This document shows, piece after piece, positions 8,806 to 16,426 of a DNA stretch of 64,000 nucleotides. The position numbers and the translations under genes are program-made. The stretch comes from CAYVVT01 sp964454335. GTDB taxonomy: Bacteria; Fidelibacterota; UBA8477; JABMPR01. The notes under the pieces are model-generated. The model was not told the origin of the DNA and searched no databases. It was given only the letters and a program-made list of their open reading frames with translations. Each line of letters starts with the position of its first letter. The stretch's first letter is position 1. The stretch spans positions 1 to 64,000 of the forward strand of contig CAYVVT010000008.1 in NCBI GenBank assembly GCA_964454335.1, read 5' to 3'.

Positions 8806-10066
8806 GAGCCAACCTCCAGCTCAAGAATAGTTGAATGACGTACATCAATCCGATGGACATTGAGTATAATTTCAGTGTCTGCTCAATCGCATAGTTTTGT
8901 TGTGCTGCAAAGAGGAAAATACAGATGATGATACACACATAGGTCACCTGCCACAGCAGCATGATCTCCTGGCGCTGAAATGTGATCATGGTATGACTGA
9001 CTGGATTTGCTAGCATCCTTACCATGAACAATGGTGTGAGTATGTGGATGTATGAACTGAGTACTCCCCATCCTTGGCCGAAGACGATCTCAAGGATCCT
9101 GTCGTTCATCGAGAACAGGATCAAACCAAGTCCCACCGCCAACCCAGCCTGTAATCTCATACTCCGGATGAAGCTGCTTCGAGCAGAACCCGTACGCTGC
9201 ATCTCCTTTACAGAACTACGGTAATACACCTGTCCCAGAGCCTGACTGGCAACAATGATCGGGACAGTCAGAATGCGCTGGACCAGTGAGAAATTCCCCA
9301 CGACATCAATGGGGTAGATACTCCCAACCAGGATCGTAACCAGATAGATCCCGGCGATATTCGCAAGGTTGCCCCACATGGTGTAGCGGGGGAATTTGCT
9401 GAATATCTGCATACTGTCCCGCAGGCTTGTGATACGATTGCGGAGGTTTTTTGTGATGACATCCTTGGACAACAGTGTGAACTGTGCCCAATTGGAGATC
9501 AAACGGCTGAAAACCAGTGTCAGGGCTCCAAAATTCGCGATTAGTGCAGATAGCTGGATCAAGACCAGGGAGGAAGCCTTGAGGACATGGCTGTTTGCTA
9601 TGCGCCCCACCGAGGCGGACCTGAGATGGAATTGTGTCAATCCGTTTGACAGTGCGATGGCGGCTGCGGACGCGGGTAGTAGCCAGATGAAGTTATCGAT
9701 TTCATGGATCACTGGGATCGTCATCCCAGTTATTTCCAGGATGGCCAGAATCAGTAGGGATATAATTAGCATGCCCAGAGCAATGAGGATGACCACACCC
9801 AGCACACTCCTCGCCCGCCTGTCTGACCTAGGTAGCACGATGGCTTGATCGTATCCACCGGTGAACACAACCGCCAGTATTGCACTACCTGCGACAAATA
9901 TTCCCAGTATTCCAAATTCGGCCTGAGAAAACAGACGGGTGATGACCGGCGTCACCAGCAGCGGCAGCCCCTGAGCAAGACTAGCGCCTTTGAGTAAGGT
10001 AAGTATCTGCCTCCACCAGCCGGTGGCAGTGTGGTTGCTACTCGATATTGCCGGATCCGGATCCAA
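8792..10066 (-). CDS. Wzx-type polysaccharide flippase
   Basis: About 424 residues with some twelve predicted membrane helices, starting with the amphipathic QILTLLKGASLAQGLPLLVTP and the FSQAEFGILGIF segment common in the polysaccharide-transport (MOP) superfamily. Two helix bundles are separated by a cytoplasmic basic loop near residue 205. Wzx flips undecaprenyl-linked repeat units to the periplasm. The start is unclear: the frame is closed by TAG just upstream, and the only candidates are TTG 10066 or a nearby ATT, neither with a clear ribosome-binding site. It overlaps the chain-length regulator's end by 29 nt, so translational coupling is likely. Confidence 0.8.
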   Translation of the reverse strand: MDPDPAISSSNHTATGWWRQILTLLKGASLAQGLPLLVTPVITRLFSQAEFGILGIFVAGSAILAVVFTGGYDQAIVLPRSDRRARSVLGVVILIALGMLIISLLILAILEITGMTIPVIHEIDNFIWLLPASAAAIALSNGLTQFHLRSASVGRIANSHVLKASSLVLIQLSALIANFGALTLVFSRLISNWAQFTLLSKDVITKNLRNRITSLRDSMQIFSKFPRYTMWGNLANIAGIYLVTILVGSIYPIDVVGNFSLVQRILTVPIIVASQALGQVYYRSSVKEMQRTGSARSSFIRSMRLQAGLAVGLGLILFSMNDRILEIVFGQGWGVLSSYIHILTPLFMVRMLANPVSHTMITFQRQEIMLLWQVTYVCIIICIFLFAAQQNYAIEQTLKLYSMSIGLMYVIQLFLSWRLARGRS

Positions 10067-11159
10067 AATGTCTATCTAGAAATATCACTGTGTAGGTTGA
10101 GATAAAGAAGGCGACCATAGTCGAAAGAACAACGATCAGGGCTCTGAAAGGTTTGGACTTTCTGTATGGCCGGGTCGCAGCATCCAGCACCTGGGTGGTG
10201 GGTGAATCTTTTGCTTCCTGGATGCGGGCCTGTTCATATTCAGGAAGCAGGAAGGTCAGAACTGCATTCTTAGCCTCCACTTCTCTGAACAATCTGGCGT
10301 AATCCACTGTGTATTCAGGGACCTTGTCCAAGGTAGAGATTACCTCGCCCACTTTGGAGCCAGAGATGAATCGCTTCAGGCTTTCGCGCAGCGATTCTAT
10401 CTCCTTGCGCTTGTATTTCACATCTGGATGATCCGGATTAAGGGTTGAAAGCATATAATCCAGCTCGATTTCCTTTTCGATGACCTGCGCATCGAGCAAG
10501 GCAAGCGCGCGTATGGTTTCCTCGGTCTGGACCTGCAGAGCAAAGGTCCCTGTTGCTTCCTGGAACTTCTGGAGAGCATCTTCAGCTTCAGCAGCTTCAG
10601 CATAGACCTGATTCACCCGCGTCTCAATGAATATCCTGTTGTTCCTGGCCTTTTCCATGGTGAGTTGTTTGTTGATTGAATCGAGCTGAACGACATAATA
10701 ATTGGCCATGTCTGCAACTTCATCCTGGTCCCGGTCATAGACTGATATACTGATCGTGCCTTCATCCCGGATAATGAATTTGGTATGGCCGGCAAGTTCC
10801 TCCAGGGCGCGGTCAAAATCCTCAGACTGGTATTCATTCAGGAGATCAAAACGATGGATCACCTCGGAATTGAGTGTACGGCTCTGCAGGATCGACATGT
10901 AATTATTTGTGGCCTGAGACTGAGCGTCCAGACCAAATCCGCCCATGGGCAAACCGCTCAACAATGAGCCGATACCCATACTGGTGGGTTCTGAACTGGG
11001 CGGCATGATGACGGCAGTCGCACGATACCATACTGGCATGATCAGACTAACAACGATTGAGATGATGGCGACGATAGATGTGAAACCAACAACGAAGGTT
11101 CTTTTTTGCCAAAGCAGCTCCATCAGGTATTTGATGTCAGTTCTGTGTTTCATGGCCAT
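10038..11159 (-). CDS. Wzz/GumC-type polysaccharide co-polymerase without kinase domain
   Basis: A 373-residue protein with one membrane helix near each end (about residues 24-44 and 342-362) around a periplasmic domain rich in coiled-coil (about 165-290). The N-terminal Wzz-like segment has the MPVWYRATAVIMPP stretch after the first helix. Just before the second helix is RPYRKSKPFRALIVVL, equivalent to the proline-rich P-x2-PxSP region. Such proteins set chain length and couple polymerase to the Wza export channel. No C-terminal BY-kinase is present, unlike Wzc. It lies between wza and the flippase. Confidence 0.82.
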   Translation of the reverse strand: MAMKHRTDIKYLMELLWQKRTFVVGFTSIVAIISIVVSLIMPVWYRATAVIMPPSSEPTSMGIGSLLSGLPMGGFGLDAQSQATNNYMSILQSRTLNSEVIHRFDLLNEYQSEDFDRALEELAGHTKFIIRDEGTISISVYDRDQDEVADMANYYVVQLDSINKQLTMEKARNNRIFIETRVNQVYAEAAEAEDALQKFQEATGTFALQVQTEETIRALALLDAQVIEKEIELDYMLSTLNPDHPDVKYKRKEIESLRESLKRFISGSKVGEVISTLDKVPEYTVDYARLFREVEAKNAVLTFLLPEYEQARIQEAKDSPTTQVLDAATRPYRKSKPFRALIVVLSTMVAFFISTYTVIFLDRHFGSGSGNIE

Positions 11160-11185
11160 ACTCGTCTTGAATGATTTTTCAGTTA

Positions 11186-12388
11186 CTAATTGCTAATAGC
11201 CAGGTACGAAAGGATCAACGTAGCCGTTGAGGTCAGGGCTTGCAGGATACTGATCTCACCAAAAAGTACATGTAATGGCGAACGCCGCACTTCGATGATA
11301 TCACCAGGCCGGATACGGATGTCAATTCCATCATCTCTGGTACCATCTTTGTGAAGGATGGATATTCTTTTGTCCGTGCCGGATGGTAGTATCCCCCCCG
11401 CCATCGCGATAAAATCGTTGGCTGTCCACCCGGGCACGAAATCAAACTTCCCAGGCGCAGCGACATATCCGTTCACTCTGACATTTTCCTCAGCGAGGAT
11501 CTCGATAACATCGCCTTCCTGAAGTATGAAATTCTTGAATTCATTCGCCCCAATCTGGAGTTGTTGGATACCCTTCTCGCTTCTCCTGACAATAAGTGCA
11601 TCCGTTATGTCAGCATTCATGGCCAGATCAACGTTACGCCGCAGAAAGGAAGAGAGCGATTCGTTCCCCTGCATTGCGTAATAACCTCTCTGGAAGGACG
11701 CTCCGCGGATAGCAACCAGGTCTTCCCCCCATTCTGCGAATGGAATGAAGATCTGGTCGCCTTCAATGAGGTATGGGTTCTGCTCGAGATCACCCTCCAA
11801 TCGGAGCTGGTGCCAATCCAATTTCATTTGTGCTCCACCTGAACGAAATATCTCAACCCGTGATAGTGCTCCGATGGGCTTTATTTCGGCCAAGGTTGCG
11901 ATCTCGTACGGTCTGGTGATAGGTGTCGCCAGATAGAATCCCGGGTACAGGACGGCCCCGTAGACCCATACCTTGAATTGACGAACCCGTTGCAGATCCA
12001 CATTCATCTCAATGTCCCGGATCGACTTTTTGCTTAAAGCCAGTACTGTGTCAATGGCATCATCCAGAGCCAATCCACCGACCATTATTTTACCGATCTG
12101 AGGAACGGATATCATACCGGTTGGAGACACCCGCAGGACAAGAACTCGTTCTTCGGGCGAGATGATGTTCATCAGAAGTTCGTCTCCAGCTCCGAGGATA
12201 TACTGAGAAGGATCGATGGTACGTTCAAGTGCCTGCGGTTCGAATTCCAGGTTGGAGGGCGGAAGTTTTGACGTTTCCTGCTCAGTTTTAGCAGATTGAT
12301 CATCCTTGGGATCATTTTTAAATTGCCCCAGGAGGATCAGGGGAACCGTTATTAGCATCAGTACCAGGATTATTCTATGTCTAATCAT
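11186..12388 (-). CDS. wza: Wza-like polysaccharide export protein
   Basis: A 400-residue exported protein with a signal peptide (MIRHR, then a hydrophobic stretch to LILLG). The Poly_export domain begins near residue 60 (YILGAGDELLMNI), followed by SLBB/soluble-ligand-binding segments (FKVWVYGAVLYPGFYLAT and VRVNGYVAAPGKFDFVPG). A hydrophobic C-terminal helix, TATLILSYLAI, could form the outer-membrane helix barrel. There is no cysteine at the signal-peptide end, so unlike classical Wza it does not look like a lipoprotein. The ATG overlaps the stop of the wbpA-like gene (ATGA). Confidence 0.85.
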   Translation of the reverse strand: MIRHRIILVLMLITVPLILLGQFKNDPKDDQSAKTEQETSKLPPSNLEFEPQALERTIDPSQYILGAGDELLMNIISPEERVLVLRVSPTGMISVPQIGKIMVGGLALDDAIDTVLALSKKSIRDIEMNVDLQRVRQFKVWVYGAVLYPGFYLATPITRPYEIATLAEIKPIGALSRVEIFRSGGAQMKLDWHQLRLEGDLEQNPYLIEGDQIFIPFAEWGEDLVAIRGASFQRGYYAMQGNESLSSFLRRNVDLAMNADITDALIVRRSEKGIQQLQIGANEFKNFILQEGDVIEILAEENVRVNGYVAAPGKFDFVPGWTANDFIAMAGGILPSGTDKRISILHKDGTRDDGIDIRIRPGDIIEVRRSPLHVLFGEISILQALTSTATLILSYLAISN

Positions 12389-13695
12389 ACTGCCCCCAGG
12401 CGGATGACATTTTCAGCTTTGAGTGCACGCATCGCATCGCGTGTATCAATGACCAGTTTTGCATGGCTCCCCACCAAAGGGTAATCAAAGCGGCTGTGAT
12501 TTGTGGCGATCACCACACAATCATAGCTCTCCAGCATCTCTGCTGAAAGCTCCACTGATCTTGCTTCAGTGTGATCGAACTTCACAAGGTCAACGTAGGG
12601 ATCATGATAATCCACTGTAGCGCCTTTGTTATCGAGAAGGACAAAGATGTCCAGCGCCGGGGATTCACGCACATCGTCGATGTCCGGTTTGTAGGCCATA
12701 CCCATGATGAGTATCCGTGATCCATTGATGCTTTTACCATGCCGGTTCAAGCCATCGCCCACAAGATCCACCACGTATTCAGGCATGGCTGAGTTGATCT
12801 CAGCAGCCAACTCGATGAAACGGGCCTTGTAATCCAGTGTGCGCATTTTCCAGCTCAGGTAATGCGGATCGATGGGAATGCAATGTCCTCCCAAACCCGG
12901 TCCTGGTGTGAATTTCATGAAACCGAAGGGTTTGGTAGCGGCAGCATCGATGACCTCCCACACATCCACGCCCAGTTTGTCACACATGATGGCCATCTCA
13001 TTCACCAGACCGATATTGATACTGCGGAAGGTGTTCTCCAGCAGCTTCGTTATTTCAGCGGCTTCCGGTGAGGACACGGGTACCATCTGGTCAATGACCT
13101 GACTGTATAAAGCGACACCTAGCTTCAGACAATTCTCAGTGACACCACCGATAACCTTCGGTGTGTTCTGGGTGTGGTATTTCTCATTACCCGGATCGAC
13201 ACGCTCAGGTGAAAAGAGCAGGAATACGTCTTCACCGATATGCAACCCCGTGGATTCCATGGCTGGCTGCAACAGATCTCGGGTGGTGCCGGGATAGGTG
13301 GTACTCTCAAGGACTATGATGAGGTCTTTGTGAAGATATTTCACCAGTTCAGCGTTTACATCGAGAATATAGGAGATATCAGGATCCTTGGTCTTGTTCA
13401 ACGGTGTTGGAACGGCGATAAGGGCTGCATCGATATCCTTTATTGAACTGAAATCCGTGGTGGCTGAGAAAAGCTTGGCATCAACGAGAGCTGACAATTC
13501 ATCATCGTCCACGTCCTGGATGTAGTTCTCCCCCGCGTTTAGTTGGGCAACTCGATCCTCGTCGATATCGATCCCAATGGTGCGGAAACCAGCTTTTCCG
13601 AACTCCACTGCCAGGGGTAGACCCACATAGCCCAGCCCTACCACTCCTACAGTGATCTGTTTATTTGCAATCCGATTTATAAAATCCTGCATCAT
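12385..13695 (-). CDS. wbpA: WbpA-like UDP-N-acetylglucosamine 6-dehydrogenase
   Basis: A 436-residue UDP-glucose/GDP-mannose dehydrogenase family protein. The NAD motif is VGVVGLGYVGLPLA (residues 16-29), and the catalytic cysteine is C272 in GPGLGGHCIPIDPHYL, a form typical of the WbpA/WecC/TviB branch rather than Ugd. The third domain starts near residue 325 (ILIMGMAYKPDIDDVRESP). The enzyme oxidises C6 of UDP-GlcNAc to the uronic acid, the first step of the WbpABEDI pathway. Two ATGs lie in tandem (13695 and 13692) after GGGG. It is the first gene of the export/assembly run, 164 nt after the dehydratase. Confidence 0.86.
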   Translation of the reverse strand: MMQDFINRIANKQITVGVVGLGYVGLPLAVEFGKAGFRTIGIDIDEDRVAQLNAGENYIQDVDDDELSALVDAKLFSATTDFSSIKDIDAALIAVPTPLNKTKDPDISYILDVNAELVKYLHKDLIIVLESTTYPGTTRDLLQPAMESTGLHIGEDVFLLFSPERVDPGNEKYHTQNTPKVIGGVTENCLKLGVALYSQVIDQMVPVSSPEAAEITKLLENTFRSINIGLVNEMAIMCDKLGVDVWEVIDAAATKPFGFMKFTPGPGLGGHCIPIDPHYLSWKMRTLDYKARFIELAAEINSAMPEYVVDLVGDGLNRHGKSINGSRILIMGMAYKPDIDDVRESPALDIFVLLDNKGATVDYHDPYVDLVKFDHTEARSVELSAEMLESYDCVVIATNHSRFDYPLVGSHAKLVIDTRDAMRALKAENVIRLGAV

Positions 13696-13778
13696 ATTCC
13701 CCTGATATCAGTCTCTACCAATTGTTGTATGTGAATTGTAAGGATCTCTAGCAAGTAATTGTGCGGCGAATGACTCCG

Positions 13779-13792
13779 GGTTATTTATAACC
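13779..13792. repeat. 14-bp perfect palindrome upstream of wbpA
   Basis: GGTTATTTATAACC is a perfect inverted repeat (six-base arms, two-base centre) in the 164-nt gap between the dehydratase stop and the wbpA-like start, about 84 nt before that start. Position and AT-rich centre suit an operator or promoter element, but no regulator is known. Confidence 0.35.
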
Positions 13793-13859
13793 ACTAATTC
13801 CCTGTTTTTCCTCGATCACGGCGCGCAATCTAATACAGCATACCCACTCAAGTAAGTAA

Positions 13860-14867
13860 TTATCGCTGGTGGTACTGGTCCTTGTAATAAGCCATATATT
13901 CACCCGATTTGATGGGTCGCCACCAGTCCTCGTTGGCCACATACCACTCAATTGTGGCCTTCATCGCATCTTCAAAATCGAATCGTGGATCCCAGCCAGC
14001 ATTGCTCAGCTTCCGTGAATCAAGACTGTAGCGGCGATCGTGACCCAGACGGTCTGCAACTGGTTTGATCAGCGTTTCCGGCTTGTTGAGTGTCTCCAGA
14101 ATGAAATGTGTGATGAACACGTTCTCACGTTCGTTTCCCCCGCCGACATTATACACTTCACCGGGCTCTCCCTGCTTCAGCAGAAAGAGTATCGCCTCGC
14201 AATGGTCGATGACGTATAGCCAATCCCTGATATTCTTACCATCACCGTAAAGTGGGAGCGATTGATCATCCACGGCGTTGGTCACGAACAGCGGGATCAA
14301 CTTTTCCGGATATTGATACGGTCCATAATTGTTACTGGCCCTGGAAATGATCACCGGCAGACCATAGGTGGCAAAATAGGAATATGCCAGCCGGTCAGCC
14401 CCGGCCTTGGAGGCGGAGTATGGATTCCTTGGCATGAGGGTATCCGTTTCCTTGAAGGATCCAGAAGCGATACTGCCATATACCTCGTCCGTTGAGATCT
14501 GGATGAAGCGTTCAACACCGAATTCACGCGATACCTCTAGCAGAACGAAAGCACCAAAGATATCGGTGTGTATGAAATCCTCGGGATTGCCTATGGATCG
14601 ATCCACATGACTCTCAGCCGCAAAATTGATGACATAATCAAAGTTCCATTCCTGGAAAAGCTTTTGCACCAGTTCACGATCACCGATGTCACCGTGGATA
14701 AAAGCATATCGGGAGTCATTCTCCACAGGTTTCAAATTGGCCAGATTGCCGGCATAGGTCAGCTTATCAAGATTGACAACCTTACACTCTTCATCTTTTG
14801 CCAGCAGAGTGTGAATGAAGTTGCTGCCGATGAAACCGGCACCGCCTGTAACCAGATAGGTCTTCAA
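13860..14867 (-). CDS. rfbB: RfbB-type dTDP-glucose 4,6-dehydratase
   Basis: About 335 residues from a TTG start at 14867 (M-KTYLVTGGAGFIG, a Rossmann GxxGxxG). It contains the catalytic TDE of ISTDEVYG (about 124-131) and YSASK (Y150, K154), plus the RfbB signature NNYGPYQYPEKLIPL and GDGKNIRDWLYV. It converts dTDP-glucose to the 4-keto-6-deoxy sugar. The TTG is chosen because it aligns with the usual first residues and has GGAG about 10 nt upstream; an ATG at 14948 would overlap ugd by nearly 60 nt. No rfbA, rfbC or rfbD is visible, so the fate of the keto sugar, and strict dTDP specificity, remain open. Confidence 0.86.
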   Translation of the reverse strand: MKTYLVTGGAGFIGSNFIHTLLAKDEECKVVNLDKLTYAGNLANLKPVENDSRYAFIHGDIGDRELVQKLFQEWNFDYVINFAAESHVDRSIGNPEDFIHTDIFGAFVLLEVSREFGVERFIQISTDEVYGSIASGSFKETDTLMPRNPYSASKAGADRLAYSYFATYGLPVIISRASNNYGPYQYPEKLIPLFVTNAVDDQSLPLYGDGKNIRDWLYVIDHCEAILFLLKQGEPGEVYNVGGGNERENVFITHFILETLNKPETLIKPVADRLGHDRRYSLDSRKLSNAGWDPRFDFEDAMKATIEWYVANEDWWRPIKSGEYMAYYKDQYHQR

Positions 14868-14889
14868 TTGCTGTTCTCTCCTCAATCCC

Positions 14890-16200
14890 TCAAACCAGGC
14901 TTCTACCGACATTGCGGTATTTGAAGCCCAGGCGTTTAAGCTCATCAACGCTTAAAATGTTCCGTGCATCTACAATATTGGGTGCCCGAACCAGCTTTTT
15001 CACTTCGCTGAGATCCAGACCGCGCAATTCATTCCATTCGGTGAGGATCAGCACCAGATCGGCACCCTTCATGGCATCCTGTGCTGATTCTACAGTATTG
15101 AGCTCAGGAAAATGGAATTTCTTCATATTTGCGGCTGCAATAGGATCGTAGGCGATGATCTTGGCTCCAGAGTCCATCAGCTGCTGGATGATGTCGATGG
15201 CGGGTGCGTCCCGAACATCATCCGTGTTTGCCTTAAAGGCCAGGCCCAACACGGCAATACGCTTATCGGATAAATCGTTTAGCAGCTCGCGCACCTTAGC
15301 CACAATAATGCTACGCTGGGCAGCATTGGTATCAATGGCTGCCCGGACAACCTGGAAGTCTACACCCAGGTCCTCTCCAGTCCGAACCAGCGCTTCGGTA
15401 TCCTTGGGAAAACAGCTGCCGCCGTACCCGGGACCCGGGTGGAGGAATTTGGGACTGATGCGACCATCGAGACCAAGGGCCCGGGCAACAGTATGAATAT
15501 CTCCGCCCACTTTATCCGCCAGATTGGCGACTTCGTTGATGAAGGAGATCTTTACAGCCAGAAAGGCATTTGCAGCATACTTGATCATTTCTGCAGTGGC
15601 CACATTTGTTATTACCATCGGGGTTTCATTGATGAAGAGTGGCCGGTAAACCAGCCTCATCATCTCCTCCGCACGCTCACCATCCACGCCAATGACCACC
15701 CGATCAGGTATCAGGAAGTCCTTTACCGCTGAGCCCTCACGCAGGAATTCCGGATTTGATACAATATCAAATAGGTCCGGGGAGACCATGTCACTCAGAA
15801 TCGCCTTCACCCGTGCACCGGTTCCCACCGGGACTGTGCTCTTCGTGCAAATGATCTTGTAACTATCCAGATTCTCACCGATGGTACGAACGACGTTCTC
15901 CACATGGCGCAGATCGGCCGCCCCGTCATCACCCATTGGTGTCCCCACAGCAACGAAGATCACATCCGATGCGCTGATAGCAGCCTGGACGTCGCTGCTG
16001 AACACCAGGCGTTTCGCCGCGACGTTCCTGTCCACAAGTTCTTTCAGACCGGGTTCATAGATGGGGATCTCTCCCCGTTGAAGAATATCGATCTTTTCAG
16101 TATCGACATCCACGCAGGTCACCGTGTTACCGAAATCCGCCAGACCTGCTCCTGAAACGAGACCAACATAACCTGTACCAACAACACAAATTCGTTTCAT
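14890..16200 (-). CDS. ugd: UDP-glucose 6-dehydrogenase
   Basis: A 436-residue enzyme of the UDP-glucose/GDP-mannose dehydrogenase family. The NAD motif is VVGTGYVGLVSGAGLAD (residues 6-22), and the catalytic cysteine is C263 in GPGYGGSCFPKDTEAL, the form found in true Ugd enzymes. The UDP-binding third domain begins near residue 318 (IAVLGLAFKANTDDVRDAP). It makes UDP-glucuronate for the surface polysaccharide. It heads the locus; a promoter-like -35/-10 pair lies 42-69 nt upstream of the ATG. A second, different dehydrogenase (WbpA-like) is encoded 1.2 kb downstream. Confidence 0.92.
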   Translation of the reverse strand: MKRICVVGTGYVGLVSGAGLADFGNTVTCVDVDTEKIDILQRGEIPIYEPGLKELVDRNVAAKRLVFSSDVQAAISASDVIFVAVGTPMGDDGAADLRHVENVVRTIGENLDSYKIICTKSTVPVGTGARVKAILSDMVSPDLFDIVSNPEFLREGSAVKDFLIPDRVVIGVDGERAEEMMRLVYRPLFINETPMVITNVATAEMIKYAANAFLAVKISFINEVANLADKVGGDIHTVARALGLDGRISPKFLHPGPGYGGSCFPKDTEALVRTGEDLGVDFQVVRAAIDTNAAQRSIIVAKVRELLNDLSDKRIAVLGLAFKANTDDVRDAPAIDIIQQLMDSGAKIIAYDPIAAANMKKFHFPELNTVESAQDAMKGADLVLILTEWNELRGLDLSEVKKLVRAPNIVDARNILSVDELKRLGFKYRNVGRSLV

Positions 16201-16241
16201 GGGTTCATCCTAATATTTTACACATGCTTCAAAAGCGCAGA

Positions 16242-16269
16242 AATATAGTCGGCACTCCAGGGGTGACAA
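16242..16269 (-). promoter_or_regulatory. Predicted sigma-70-type promoter of the ugd operon
   Basis: On the minus strand TTGTCA (16264-16269) and TATATT (16242-16247) are 16 nt apart, 5 of 6 and 5 of 6 matches to consensus. GCCGAC directly precedes the -10 and CGCTTTT follows it by four bases, a context shared with the wbpB promoter. It is the best promoter candidate in the window. Confidence 0.6.
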
Positions 16270-16426
16270 AGGATTCAATCGGAGTGCTTGTTTTGGGATA
16301 CTTATTACTGTCCGGTGGCGGGGATCAGCGGATTTGATCCTGCGAGAAGCAGAAGAAAATCGATGTGGGTGAACACCCGTGAATTGATCCACATTCCGTG
16401 CTATACGGACTACCTCCTGCCAGTCA

